Below are positions 8,076 through 16,813 of a stretch of 64,000 nucleotides of DNA, piece after piece. Each line of letters starts with the position of its first letter. Position 1 is the first letter of the stretch. The position numbers and the translations under genes were made by a program. Origin of the DNA: Pseudomonas silesiensis. GTDB lineage: Bacteria; Pseudomonadota; Gammaproteobacteria; Pseudomonadales; Pseudomonadaceae. The DNA lies in assembly GCF_001661075.1 (NCBI RefSeq), contig NZ_CP014870.1, positions 1,488,001 to 1,552,000 on the forward strand, written 5' to 3'. Below the pieces are notes generated by a model. That model searched no databases. It was not told the origin of the DNA and saw nothing but the letters and a program-made list of their open reading frames with translations.

Positions 8076-8884
8076 GCTTCGATTGCAAAGTACTCGGGGG
8101 TTTGCTCCTGGTAGCCTGTGCAGGCCTTCAGGGCTGTGCCGGTCAGCACAGCGAGGCCGCGTTGCAGCAGGCGGGCGTTGATTTCCAGAAGGTCAAGGAA
8201 GACTCCAACGTCCTGCGAATTGCGCCCAAGGACGTGATTCGCGCCGGTGAGTCCCTGGCCCGCGCCGATCGCCTGTCCAGTTACTGGGGCAGCGGATCCG
8301 ACGTGCAGCATTACGCTTACCTGAGCCAGCGCTACAGCGAAATCGCCCGTGAACACACCAACCAGGTGCTCAACGAAGAGCGCGCGGCGAAGCTTGAGCT
8401 GGAGCGTCAGCGCCTGCAACTGGCCTTGCGCGAATCCAAATTGCTCAGCGTGCAACAACAGGGCAAGTGGCTCGAAGAACAGATTCTCGCACTGGCCACC
8501 ACCCAGACCGACCGTGGCCTGGTGATGACCTTGGGCGATGTGCTGTTCGATACCGGCGAAGCGGAATTGAAAAGTTCGGCCAACCGCGTGGTGTTGAAGA
8601 TCGTGCAGTTCCTGCAGCTCAACCCCAAGCGCGTCGTGCGCATCGAAGGCTACGCCGACAGTACTGGCGGCAAGCAGGAAAACCTCAAGCTGTCCCGCGA
8701 CCGTGCGCAATCGGTGGCGAACGTGCTGATGGACCTGGGCATCGACGACAAACGCATCCAGGTCGAAGGCTACGGCGATGAATACCCGGTGGACGTGAAT
8801 GCCTCGGAACGGGGGCGCGCGCAGAACCGTCGGGTGGAAATTGTGTTCTCCGATGAAAACGGCCAGCTGGGCGCTACCCGCTAA
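8072..8884 (+). CDS. OmpA-family peptidoglycan-associated lipoprotein
   Basis: A 270-residue lipoprotein (lipobox LQGC, Cys22). The N-terminal half is DUF4398-like and helical (residues 30-140). The C-terminal half is an OmpA peptidoglycan-binding domain (about residues 150-262) with GDVLFDTGEAELKSSA, IEGYADSTG and a final GRAQNRRVEI. It would anchor the outer membrane to peptidoglycan. It overlaps the preceding DUF4398 gene by 4 bases and ends at a terminator, so the three genes from 6885 form one unit. Confidence 0.88.
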   Translation: MSFDCKVLGGLLLVACAGLQGCAGQHSEAALQQAGVDFQKVKEDSNVLRIAPKDVIRAGESLARADRLSSYWGSGSDVQHYAYLSQRYSEIAREHTNQVLNEERAAKLELERQRLQLALRESKLLSVQQQGKWLEEQILALATTQTDRGLVMTLGDVLFDTGEAELKSSANRVVLKIVQFLQLNPKRVVRIEGYADSTGGKQENLKLSRDRAQSVANVLMDLGIDDKRIQVEGYGDEYPVDVNASERGRAQNRRVEIVFSDENGQLGATR

Positions 8885-8899
8885 GGGTTGCGTTACTGG

Positions 8900-8934
8900 A
8901 AAGCCCGGCCTGCCCAGCAGCGCCGGGTTTTTTT
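8900..8934 (+). terminator. Rho-independent terminator after the OmpA-like gene
   Basis: The stem GCCCGGC / GCCGGGT, with loop CTGCCCAGCA, is followed by a run of seven T residues. Confidence 0.8.
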
Positions 8935-9095
8935 GCGCCTGACAATCGTTAGCGCCATGCCAATAAAGCAGTACAGATTTTGCTGACACTGGACTGTACT
9001 GTCGACTATTGTGGCAACTGTCCCCGTACACTTCTAAACTGTTCCGGTATTGTTTCACACAAGAATAAAATGCCCGTGAAATCGAGTGCTGCGTC

Positions 9096-10535
9096 ATGAC
9101 CAATCTTTTGCTTTACCAACGTATTGCTCAACAACTGGCTGAAGACATCCGCCGGGGTGTCTATCAACCGGGGGAACGCGTGCCTTCGGTACGCAAGATG
9201 AGCTCGCAGCTCAACGTCAGCCATGCGACGGTGTTGCAGGCCTACGCCAATCTCGAGGATCAGGGGCTGATACGTGCCCGGCCGCAGTCGGGCTACTACG
9301 TGCACCAGACCCCCGCGCTGACCGCGCCGACGCCGGACATCGCCAGGGTCGAGCGGCCCGGCCTGGTCACCCGCAGCAGCATCATTCAGCAAGTGTTGGT
9401 CGAATCCCGCCGCGAGGGCGTGTTCCCCTTGGGCGCAGCGGTACCGAGCGTCGATTATCTACCGGTCAGGGCGCTGCACCAGCAGTTGGCCAAAGTCACC
9501 CGTTTCCATAGTCCGCGGGCATTCAGCTACATGTTCAGCCCCGGGTTCGAACCCTTGCGGCGCCAGGTGGCGATTCGCATGCGTGATGCCGGCGTGGTGG
9601 TCGATCCCTCGGAAGTGGTCATCACCCACGGCTGCGTCGACGCCCTGCAGATGTCTCTGCGCGTGCTGACCCGGCCGGGCGACTTGATCGCCGCCGAGTC
9701 GCCGACCTACTACGGCTTGTTGCAGCTGGCTGACTTGCTGGGCCTGAAGGTCATCGAGATTCCCAGCGATCCAGCAACCGGCATGAGTCTCGAAGCCCTG
9801 CAACTGGCAGCCAACCAGTGGTCGATCAAGGCGCTGGTGCTGACCACTCGTCTGAGCAATCCCTTGGGCGGCACCATGCCCGAAGAGCGCCAGAAGCAAC
9901 TGCTGCGACTGGCCTCGGATTTCGATATCCAGGTGGTCGAAGACGATATCTACGGCGAACTGATGTTCGAGCAGGGTCGCACCAAGGCGCTCAAGGCCTA
10001 CGATCGGCTGGATCGGGTGATCTATTGCTCGAGCTTCTCCAAAACCCTGTCGCCGGGCGTGCGAATCGGCTGGATGATTGCCGGCAAGTACCAACAGGAA
10101 ATCCAGCGCTTGCAGACCTTCAGCACCCACTCGGCCTGCAGCGTCACCCAGATGGGCATTGCAGCGTATCTGGAGAACGGTGGTTACGACCGGCACTTGC
10201 GCTACATCCGGCAGGAGTACCGCAAGAACCTCAGCGCCTTCCAGTTGGCGGTGCAACAGCATTTTCCCGAAGGCACGCAGATGACCCGGCCGACCGGCGG
10301 CTTCATTCTGTGGGTCAGTTTGCCGGGAAGGGTCAACACTCAGGAACTGCATGTGCGCGCATTGCAACAGGGCATCAGCATCGCGCCAGGGCTGATTTTC
10401 AGTAACACCGAACAGTTCAATCACTGCATTCGCCTGAACTGCGGCATCCCCTGGAACCGTGAAGCCGAGCGTGCATTGATGACCCTGGGCATGCTCGCCA
10501 CCCAACTCTGTCAGGAGATGGCCGGCGGTTTTTGA
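9096..10535 (+). CDS. MocR-type GntR regulator with aminotransferase domain
   Basis: A 479-residue fusion. Residues 1-70 are a GntR winged helix (GVYQPGERVPSVRKMSSQLN, then ATVLQAYANLEDQGLI). Residues about 100-470 form a fold-type I PLP aminotransferase domain with SNPLGG and the Schiff-base lysine at about residue 316 in SSFSKTLSPG. MocR proteins use PLP or an amino-acid adduct as a signal rather than as a catabolic enzyme. The target is unknown; no PLP or GABA genes are adjacent. YdcR-like proteins are the closest family I recognise. Confidence 0.88.
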   Translation: MTNLLLYQRIAQQLAEDIRRGVYQPGERVPSVRKMSSQLNVSHATVLQAYANLEDQGLIRARPQSGYYVHQTPALTAPTPDIARVERPGLVTRSSIIQQVLVESRREGVFPLGAAVPSVDYLPVRALHQQLAKVTRFHSPRAFSYMFSPGFEPLRRQVAIRMRDAGVVVDPSEVVITHGCVDALQMSLRVLTRPGDLIAAESPTYYGLLQLADLLGLKVIEIPSDPATGMSLEALQLAANQWSIKALVLTTRLSNPLGGTMPEERQKQLLRLASDFDIQVVEDDIYGELMFEQGRTKALKAYDRLDRVIYCSSFSKTLSPGVRIGWMIAGKYQQEIQRLQTFSTHSACSVTQMGIAAYLENGGYDRHLRYIRQEYRKNLSAFQLAVQQHFPEGTQMTRPTGGFILWVSLPGRVNTQELHVRALQQGISIAPGLIFSNTEQFNHCIRLNCGIPWNREAERALMTLGMLATQLCQEMAGGF

Positions 10536-10612
10536 CGGGTGGACAGGCTGTGCTTGTCTTGTTGCGTGCAACAGGCCAGCATATGACTCCTGCCGTTTGT
10601 GCCGTTGGGTCC

Positions 10613-11092
10613 ATGAAAGCGATTTTCCCCGCCGTGTGGCTGTCGATATGCCTGCTGATGACGTTTCCGGTGGCAGGCATCATGGCAGCTCCCGTCCCGG
10701 AAAAACCGGCAGCCAGCGCCACCTCGAAACAACCGGCACCGACCAGGAAGGCCGCAGCGACCAAGGTCAAAAAGAAAGCGGCCAAAGTGAAGAAACGCGC
10801 GCCGATTGCCTCCAAGTCCAAATCCGCCAGTGAAGTGGCGAAGATCAGGCTGCCTTCGGCCGATCTGGATTTGAGCCTGCCCGAGGAGATGGCCGAGGAA
10901 TTCAAACCCATCGGGTCGGTACCCTTGCCGCGGCGCGATCCCGTACTGCCGCAAATGTTCGGCGACAAGGCCGACAGCACACCGTTCCAACTCAACGGCA
11001 GGCTGATCAGTAACGAAATGCAGTTACAACTGCGTAATGAGGAGCGCCGGGACGTGGAAGGCGCTGCGCTGGAGTTCGAGTTCAAGAGGTAA
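10613..11092 (+). CDS. Hypothetical secreted protein, Lys/Ala/Pro-rich
   Basis: About 159 residues. The start at MKAIFPAVWLSICLL is chosen because it gives a signal peptide ending in GIMAAP; an upstream ATG at 10583 in the same frame is possible. A basic low-complexity stretch (TKVKKKAAKVKKRAP) follows, then a conserved-looking acidic tail (LDLSLPEEMAEEFKPIG, then PLPRRDPVLPQMFG). I do not recognise the family. The basic linker suggests contact with an acidic polymer or membrane surface. It lies 77 bases after the MocR gene on the same strand. Confidence 0.6.
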   Translation: MKAIFPAVWLSICLLMTFPVAGIMAAPVPEKPAASATSKQPAPTRKAAATKVKKKAAKVKKRAPIASKSKSASEVAKIRLPSADLDLSLPEEMAEEFKPIGSVPLPRRDPVLPQMFGDKADSTPFQLNGRLISNEMQLQLRNEERRDVEGAALEFEFKR

Positions 11093-11182
11093 TTGCCGCC
11101 ATCTGTGACCCGTTGGCCAGACACTTTGTCGGAGACTGGTCAGTCACGTTCGTTTGAGCGAAAAAACCGGATCCAGGTAATT

Positions 11183-11198
11183 TAAAACGACCGTTTTA
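11183..11198. promoter_or_regulatory. Palindrome resembling a regulator operator
   Basis: TAAAACGACCGTTTTA has perfect 7-base arms around AC. It lies 56 bases upstream of the YkgJ-like start codon, in an AT-rich pocket. The size and symmetry fit a TetR- or MarR-type operator; the regulator is not identified. Confidence 0.4.
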
Positions 11199-11254
11199 GC
11201 GGTTACCCTGTGCCTCGTCTTTAACCCATCGCCCGTCGCGAGGAGCTCGTCGTC

Positions 11255-11509
11255 ATGAAATGCCGTGAAGGCTGTGGCGCCTGTTGCATTGCCCCGTCCA
11301 TCAGTTCAGCGATTCCCGGCATGCCCAATGGCAAGGCCGCGGGAGAACGCTGCGTTCAACTCTCTTCAGAAAACCTGTGCAGTATTTTCGGCAAGGCGGA
11401 ACGTCCCGCCGTGTGTTCGGCATTTGCAGCCGATGCCGAAGTGTGCGGAAACAGCAGTGAGGAAGCGATCAAATTGCTGGGATGGTGGGAGCGAATGACG
11501 GCGGCGTGA
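11255..11509 (+). CDS. YkgJ-family cysteine cluster protein
   Basis: An 84-residue protein with the pattern CREGCGACCIAP at the N-terminus, followed by GERCVQL, ENLCSIFG and RPAVCSAF. This is the YkgJ/CxxCxxCC zinc- or iron-chelating family, shortened relative to most members. The ribosome site GAGGAG precedes the ATG at good spacing. The biochemical role of the family is not established; a metal cluster is inferred from the cysteines. It is followed after 41 bases by the START protein gene. Confidence 0.8.
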   Translation: MKCREGCGACCIAPSISSAIPGMPNGKAAGERCVQLSSENLCSIFGKAERPAVCSAFAADAEVCGNSSEEAIKLLGWWERMTAA

Positions 11510-11550
11510 TGGGGTCAACGAACGGAACTTCAACAATAAGGAATAAGATT

Positions 11551-12156
11551 ATGGGTTCGCTGCATCGTATGGCTGTGCTCTGTGGGTTGACGGTTGTGCT
11601 GGCCACATCGGTCGCCCAGGCCGAAGACTGGAAAGTCGCCAAGAACGAAGACGGGATCAAGATCTCTCTCAGTGAAGTGGCTGGCTCCGATTACAAGGCT
11701 TACCAGGGCGTCACCCTGATGAAGACCACCATTGCCAAACTGCGTGCCTTGCAGGAAGACCTGCCAGGCACTTGCGCCTGGATTCACGAATGCAAGAGCC
11801 TGAAGTTGCTCAAGCGCGAAGGCAATCAGAGCTGGACCTACACCCAGTTCAATACGCCCTGGCCGGTTACCCCGCGTGACTCGGTGATGCATGTCACCAC
11901 AGTCGAGGGCGCCGATGGCAGCCTGACCCGTAAACTCGAAGGCGTTCCGAAGTACCTTCCTGAGGAAAAAGGCTTCGTGCGGGTCACCAAGGTCGACGGT
12001 TTCTGGAAGTTCGTGCCCAAAGGCGACCAGATCGAAGTGATTTATCAGGTGCACACAGAGCCGGGCGGCAGCATTCCGTCGATGGTGGCCAACAAGTTTG
12101 TGGTCGATGCACCGTTCAATACCTTGAAAGCCCTGAGAGAACGTGCCGAGAAGTAA
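11551..12156 (+). CDS. START-domain lipid-binding protein, exported
   Basis: A 201-residue protein. The start at MGSLHRMAV is used because AAGGA precedes it and it gives a clear signal peptide ending in AQAE. The mature part resembles the START/SRPBCC fold: WKVAKNEDGIKI, then PGTCAWIHECKSLKLLK, then NTPWPVTPRDSVMH, then VIYQVHTEPGGSIPS. Such proteins bind hydrophobic ligands in a deep pocket; here it would act in the periplasm. The ligand is not known. Confidence 0.82.
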   Translation: MGSLHRMAVLCGLTVVLATSVAQAEDWKVAKNEDGIKISLSEVAGSDYKAYQGVTLMKTTIAKLRALQEDLPGTCAWIHECKSLKLLKREGNQSWTYTQFNTPWPVTPRDSVMHVTTVEGADGSLTRKLEGVPKYLPEEKGFVRVTKVDGFWKFVPKGDQIEVIYQVHTEPGGSIPSMVANKFVVDAPFNTLKALRERAEK

Positions 12157-12174
12157 TGGCCGCGCTCTTGATAT

Positions 12175-12203
12175 AACGCCCCGATTTTTTCGGAGCGTTT
12201 GTT
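12175..12203 (+). terminator. Rho-independent terminator after the START gene
   Basis: The stem AACGCcCCGA / TCGGaGCGTT with a T-rich loop is followed by GTTATTT. The T-tract is weak, so termination may be partial. Confidence 0.55.
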
Positions 12204-12252
12204 ATTTGAGATCGAGGGTTACTTGATTCCTCGCGGATGTACCCCGATCAAA

Positions 12253-12340
12253 CTGTAGGAGCCCGGCTTGCCGGCGAAGGCACCCTCAAGCCTTGCATCG
12301 CCCACGAGAACGCCTTCGCCGGCAAGCCGGGCTCCTACAG
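12253..12340. repeat. REPIN, GGAGCCCGGCTTGCCGGCGA type
   Basis: Inverted arms begin CTGTAGGAGCCCGGCTTGCC and end with the reverse complement. This is a different REP subtype (core CCGGC...GCCGG) from the GGGAGCGGGC type elsewhere in the window. Confidence 0.8.
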
Positions 12341-12653
12341 GGTTCGGCGTTTTTTTGGGGGGGCGGAACCCTAGGTAGCCGTTACCGCAGCAACGGATAT
12401 GTACACAATCAAAACGGCATCAGATCTGGGAACTTTATTTTGTTTCCAGATATACGTTGCACAAAATTTTCACAACGCCTCCAAGACAATTCGCCCCGCG
12501 CCGCGCACACCGGTCAGTAATCAATGGCAATGCCGCAGACGATCGTGCAACATTTGCGCACCGCGCAAGCCCCGGGGCCGACAACCTGGCCAACAGAGGG
12601 CAAGGCGCCGCCGTATCTTTGAAACTTCAACTTCCAATGGGTCCTAAAACGAC
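12341..12653. other. 313-base intergenic region upstream of the LTA-synthase-like gene
   Basis: No supported gene. A 10-base-arm hairpin (12424-12451, arms ATCTGGGAAC and GTTTCCAGAT, one G-T wobble) sits about 200 bases upstream of the next start. The stretch 12400-12480 is AT-rich relative to its surroundings and is the likely promoter region. Confidence 0.5.
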
Positions 12654-14765
12654 ATGGCAAACCCGGACGCCCTGAGTCAGCAGCGAGCTTCTAGTCGCCT
12701 GCTGCAACCGACCGTCAAATCGCATCTGGCCTACACGCTGTTGTGTGCCCTGGTCATGATGGTCATGTTCACCCTGCTGCGCGTCGCGCTGCTGGTCTAC
12801 AACCGCGAGATGATCCTCGACACACCGGCCTCGACCTTTTTCGAAGCGTTCACCAACGGTCTGCGTTTCGACCTGCGACTGGTGGTCTACCTCAGCGTTC
12901 CGCTGGTGCTGGCACTGTTCAGCGCCCGGGCCATGGCCGCCCGCGGGTTCTTCCGTCTCTGGCTGACCGTCGTCTCGAGCATTGCATTGTTCCTCGGCCT
13001 GGTGGAGATGGACTTCTACCGCGAGTTCCACCAGCGCCTCAACGGCCTGGTCTTCCAGTACATCAAGGAAGACCCGAAGACCGTGTCCAGCATGCTCTGG
13101 TACGGTTTCCCGGTGGTCCGCTACCTGCTGGCCTGGGTCGTGGGCACGGTGATCCTGACCCTGGCGTTCAAAGGCGCCGACCGCGCCACCCGTCCTCGCG
13201 GTCCATTCAGCGGCGGCAGTGTCAGCACCCGCCAGATCGCCCCATGGTACTCGCGCATCGCGGTGTTCGTGGTCTGCCTGCTGGTCTGCGTAATCGCTGC
13301 CCGTGGCACCCTGCGCCAGGGTCCGCCGATGCGTTGGGGTGACGTCTACACCACCGACTCCAACTTCGCCAACCAGCTGGGCCTCAACGGTACATTGTCG
13401 CTGGTCGCCGCGGCCAAGAGCCGGATGTCCGAGGACCGCGACAACGTCTGGAAAGCCACGCTGCCGCAGCCGCAAGCCCAGCAAATCGTGCGTGACCTGC
13501 TGGTGATGCCGGATGACAAGCTGGTGGATGGCGAGACTGCCGCCGTGCGTCGCGATTACACGCCTCCGGCCGACAAGACCCTGCCGATCAAGAACGTCGT
13601 CGTGATCCTGATGGAAAGCATGGCAGGTCACTCGGTGGGCGCATTGGGTGCCCCAGGCAATATCACGCCATACCTCGACAAGCTGTCGAAGGAAGGCCTG
13701 CTGTTCGACCGTTTCTTCTCCAACGGCACCCATACCCACCAGGGTATGTTCGCCACCATGGCCTGCTTCCCGAACCTGCCGGGTTTCGAATACCTGATGC
13801 AAACGCCCGAGGGCAGTCACAAGCTGTCCGGCTTGCCGCAATTGCTCAGCGCCCGTGACTACGACGACGTGTACGTCTACAACGGTGACTTCGCCTGGGA
13901 TAACCAGTCGGGTTTCTTCAGCAACCAGGGCATGACCAACTTCATTGGTCGTAACGACTTCGTCAATCCGGTGTTCTCCGATCCGACCTGGGGCGTGTCC
14001 GACCAGGACATGTTCGACCGTGGTCTGGTCGAGCTCAAGGCGCGGGAAAACGGCAAGCCGTTCTATGCACTGCTGCAAACCCTGTCCAACCACACGCCAT
14101 ACGCCTTGCCGACGCCCTTGCCGGTCGAGCGCGTCACCGATCGCGGTAGTCTGAACGAGCATTTGACCGCCATGCGCTACTCGGACTGGGCGCTCGGCCA
14201 GTTCTTTGAAAAGGCCCGCAAGGAGCCGTATTTCAAGGAGACGCTGTTTGTCGTCGTGGGTGACCACGGGTTTGGCAACGAGCGTCAGATCACCGAAATG
14301 GACCTGGGCCGCTTCAACGTGCCGATGCTGTTCATCGCCCCGGGCATCCAGGAAAAGTTCGGCCAGCGTGACCATACCGTGGGCACCCAGATCGACATCG
14401 TGCCGACCATCATGGGCCGGATCGGTGGCGAAGTGCGCCACCAGTGCTGGGGACGCGACCTGCTCAACCTTCCAGAGGGCGATACCGGTTTTGGTGTGAT
14501 CAAGCCGTCGGGCAGCGAGCAGACCACGGCCATTATCACGGCCGACCAGGTTCTGGTGCTGCCCAAGGATAAGGACATGGCGCCGAAAATGTACCGCTAT
14601 GAATTCGGTGCTACGCCGGGTGCCGAGGTGGTTGCGGATGCGCCGCGAACGGCGGAGCTGAAACTCAAGCTCGAAGCGTTCCTGCAAACGGCAACCAAGA
14701 GCCTGATCGACAACACCGCCGGTGTGGTCGACGGCAAGCCGGACGTAATAGTCGAAGCGAAATAA
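12654..14765 (+). CDS. LTA-synthase-family sulfatase/phosphotransferase, inner membrane
   Basis: A 703-residue membrane protein. About five membrane segments occupy residues 25-225. A periplasmic sulfatase domain follows from about residue 310: metal-ligand region VVVILMESMAGHS, nucleophile Thr in FFSNGTHTHQGMF, and VVVGDHGFG. The family transfers phosphoglycerol or phosphoethanolamine-like groups; in Gram-negatives, relatives modify periplasmic glucans or lipids. The real acceptor is unknown. The gene stands alone and ends at a bidirectional terminator. Confidence 0.85.
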   Translation: MANPDALSQQRASSRLLQPTVKSHLAYTLLCALVMMVMFTLLRVALLVYNREMILDTPASTFFEAFTNGLRFDLRLVVYLSVPLVLALFSARAMAARGFFRLWLTVVSSIALFLGLVEMDFYREFHQRLNGLVFQYIKEDPKTVSSMLWYGFPVVRYLLAWVVGTVILTLAFKGADRATRPRGPFSGGSVSTRQIAPWYSRIAVFVVCLLVCVIAARGTLRQGPPMRWGDVYTTDSNFANQLGLNGTLSLVAAAKSRMSEDRDNVWKATLPQPQAQQIVRDLLVMPDDKLVDGETAAVRRDYTPPADKTLPIKNVVVILMESMAGHSVGALGAPGNITPYLDKLSKEGLLFDRFFSNGTHTHQGMFATMACFPNLPGFEYLMQTPEGSHKLSGLPQLLSARDYDDVYVYNGDFAWDNQSGFFSNQGMTNFIGRNDFVNPVFSDPTWGVSDQDMFDRGLVELKARENGKPFYALLQTLSNHTPYALPTPLPVERVTDRGSLNEHLTAMRYSDWALGQFFEKARKEPYFKETLFVVVGDHGFGNERQITEMDLGRFNVPMLFIAPGIQEKFGQRDHTVGTQIDIVPTIMGRIGGEVRHQCWGRDLLNLPEGDTGFGVIKPSGSEQTTAIITADQVLVLPKDKDMAPKMYRYEFGATPGAEVVADAPRTAELKLKLEAFLQTATKSLIDNTAGVVDGKPDVIVEAK

Positions 14766-14799
14766 AAAAAAGAGGCCCTTGAAAGGGCCTCTTTTTTTG
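14766..14799. terminator. Bidirectional terminator between the sulfatase and DUF3309 genes
   Basis: The perfect stem AGAGGCCCTT / AAGGGCCTCT has A residues on the left and seven T residues on the right, so it serves both converging transcripts. Confidence 0.85.
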
Positions 14800-14811
14800 C
14801 CTGTTAAACCT

Positions 14812-14964
14812 TTATATCTTGCCCAGCAACAGCAGGATCAACAGCACCACCAACACCACGCCGATGATACCCGACGGCCCATAACCCCAACTTCTGGAGT
14901 GCGGGAAGACCGGTAAACCACCTACCAGCAGGAGGATCAGGATAATGATCAGAATTGTGCCCAT
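14812..14964 (-). CDS. DUF3309 small membrane protein
   Basis: A 50-residue protein beginning MGTILIIILILLLVGGLPVF and ending LLILLLLGKI. It has two hydrophobic helices joined by a short turn with PHSRSWGYGPSG, which is the DUF3309 pattern. A good AAGGA site lies upstream. Function is not known; similar tiny proteins are common in pseudomonads and are often stress-induced (that is background, not seen here). Confidence 0.85.
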   Translation of the reverse strand: MGTILIIILILLLVGGLPVFPHSRSWGYGPSGIIGVVLVVLLILLLLGKI

Positions 14965-15249
14965 GTTTATTTCCTTGTTGGAAGTGTTCTGGAACTACCT
15001 GGCGTTTAACGCTCAGCCGTGATGCTATAAACCAGGCTGCTTAATAAATCCGACTGTTGCACATGAAGGAAAATTCCAAGTTTTTTTAATGTTTTTCGGA
15101 GATAGGCTTATTTCTTTTTTACTCCATTATTTGGTTGCGGGCACTTCCCCGGTTTGCCTGAGCCATTCAGCAATCTGATGGAGTGTGGGTCGGGCAATGT
15201 CCTTCGCTACACTCGACACATCTTCCCCGGAACAACAAGGCTGTTCGCT

Positions 15250-16065
15250 ATGCAAAACCGCATGATGATCACTGGCGCAGGTTCAGGCTTAGGTCGCGAA
15301 ATCGCGTTGCGCTGGGCGCGTGAAGGCTGGCAACTGGCTTTGTCGGATGTCAGCGAGCCCGGTCTGCACGAAACCCTGAAACAGGTTCGCGAAGCCGGCG
15401 GCGACGGTTTCATCCAGCGTTGCGATGTACGCGATTACAGCCAGTTGACCGCCTTCGCCCAAGCCTGCGAAGAGAAACTGGGCGGCATCGATGTCATCGT
15501 CAACAACGCCGGCGTTGCTTCGGGCGGGTTCTTCAGTGAGCTGTCCCTGGAGGACTGGGACTGGCAGATCGCAATCAACCTGATGGGGGTGGTCAAGGGC
15601 TGCAAGGCCTTCCTGCCGCTGCTGGAAAAAAGCAAAGGCAAGATCATCAACATCGCATCGATGGCCGCGCTGATGCAAGGCCCGGCCATGAGCAACTACA
15701 ACGTCGCCAAGGCGGGCGTGGTGGCCTTGTCCGAAAGCCTGCTGATCGAACTGGCGCAGCAGGAAGTCGGCGTGCATGTGGTGTGCCCTTCATTCTTCCA
15801 GACTAACCTGCTTGATTCCTTCCGCGGCCCGACGCCGGCCATGAAGGCCCAGGTCGGTAAATTGCTGGAAAGCTCGCCGATCAGCGCTGCCGACATTGCC
15901 GACTACATTTATCAACAGGTCGGCGCCGGCGAATTCATGATTCTGCCCCATGAACAGGGCCGCATGGCCTGGGCGCTCAAGCAGAAGAACCCGCAACTGC
16001 TCTACGACGAAATGATGGTCATGGCCGACAAGATGCGCGCCAAGGCCAAACAAACCGCAGGCTGA
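15250..16065 (+). CDS. Short-chain dehydrogenase/reductase (SDR)
   Basis: A 271-residue classical SDR. The cofactor loop is TGAGSGLG (residues 8-15), followed by NNAGV, the catalytic Ser region NIASMAA, and the YNVAK active-site Tyr/Lys. The start MQNRMMITGAG is chosen because it places the Rossmann fold at the N-terminus; 32 extra codons upstream look non-coding. The substrate is not inferable. It stands alone behind an AT-rich 285-base upstream region. Confidence 0.88.
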   Translation: MQNRMMITGAGSGLGREIALRWAREGWQLALSDVSEPGLHETLKQVREAGGDGFIQRCDVRDYSQLTAFAQACEEKLGGIDVIVNNAGVASGGFFSELSLEDWDWQIAINLMGVVKGCKAFLPLLEKSKGKIINIASMAALMQGPAMSNYNVAKAGVVALSESLLIELAQQEVGVHVVCPSFFQTNLLDSFRGPTPAMKAQVGKLLESSPISAADIADYIYQQVGAGEFMILPHEQGRMAWALKQKNPQLLYDEMMVMADKMRAKAKQTAG

Positions 16066-16129
16066 ACTTGCCCCCGGGCATCACCGTCGCTAGGGTGGCC
16101 GCAACCGGCCATCCTCGCGAGACGTTTGC

Positions 16130-16462
16130 ATGCTCAACTACCTGTGGTTTTTCCTCGCCGCGCTGTTTGAAATCGCCGGCTGCTTCGCCTTCTGGGTGTG
16201 GCTGCGCCAAGGCAAGAGTGCCTGGTGGATAGTGCCGGCGTTGCTCAGCCTGACGCTGTTTGCGTTGCTGCTGACCCGTATCGAAGCGACCTATGCCGGT
16301 CGCGCCTATGCCGCTTACGGTGGCATCTACATCATTGCGTCGATTGGCTGGCTGGCGGTGGTCGAGCGGATTCGTCCGTTGGGCTCCGACTGGGTCGGCG
16401 TGGCGCTGTGCGTGATCGGGGCGAGTGTCATCCTGTTCGGGCCGCGCTTTTACCCATCCTGA
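16130..16462 (+). CDS. YnfA-family (UPF0060) membrane protein
   Basis: A 110-residue protein with four predicted membrane helices. The family hallmarks are present: [35 protein letters not shown], and a final [15 protein letters not shown]0060 proteins resemble small multidrug resistance transporters, but transport is unproven for most. The gene lies 64 bases after the SDR and could be on the same transcript. Confidence 0.9.
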   Translation: MLNYLWFFLAALFEIAGCFAFWVWLRQGKSAWWIVPALLSLTLFALLLTRIEATYAGRAYAAYGGIYIIASIGWLAVVERIRPLGSDWVGVALCVIGASVILFGPRFYPS

Positions 16463-16616
16463 CAGATAAGTCCTACAACGCCGGTGATTTGTCAGACCCT
16501 TCCTTCACCGGCTTGCTTGATGAGCTGTAGGGGAGGACTGATTTGCCGTCCTTGCATTGAACACCCGCCGTGGGCCGGGCATCTTCAGGGTCAAACAATC
16601 CTGAAGGACGAATGCC

Positions 16617-16808
16617 ATGCTTATACTCAGTCGCGTTGTCGGCGAATTGATCTCTATCGGTGACGACATTTCTGTGCGCATTGTCGCGGTCAACGGCGGC
16701 ACGGTGCGCTTCGGCGTCGAAGCGCCCGAGAGCGTCAACGTGCACCGGTCCGAGGTCTACGAACGCATCCAGCTCAAACTGCCGAAGAAGAAAAAACAGG
16801 CGCGCTGA
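16617..16808 (+). CDS. Divergent CsrA/Rsm-family RNA-binding regulator
   Basis: A 63-residue protein with the CsrA fold: MLILSRVVGELISIGDD, then TVRFGVEAPESVNVHRSEVY. The key RNA-contact arginines R6, R31 and R44 are all retained. Differences from RsmA/RsmE include Ser5 for Thr, Glu38 in place of Lys/Asp, and a basic tail KLPKKKKQAR. It is an additional paralogue rather than RsmA or RsmE. CsrA dimers bind A(N)GGA hairpins and block translation. It is preceded by a GAAGGA ribosome site. Confidence 0.88.
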   Translation: MLILSRVVGELISIGDDISVRIVAVNGGTVRFGVEAPESVNVHRSEVYERIQLKLPKKKKQAR

Positions 16809-16813
16809 AGGTC

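Noticed and set aside
12429..12436. GGAACTTT as an AlgU (ECF sigma) -35 box upstream of the sulfatase gene
   Set aside because: No matching -10 (TCTGA-like) at 16-17 bases.
12627..14687. A 686-codon minus-strand frame
   Set aside because: Shadow of the LTA-synthase-like gene; composition is His/Gln/Arg-rich and no motif is seen.
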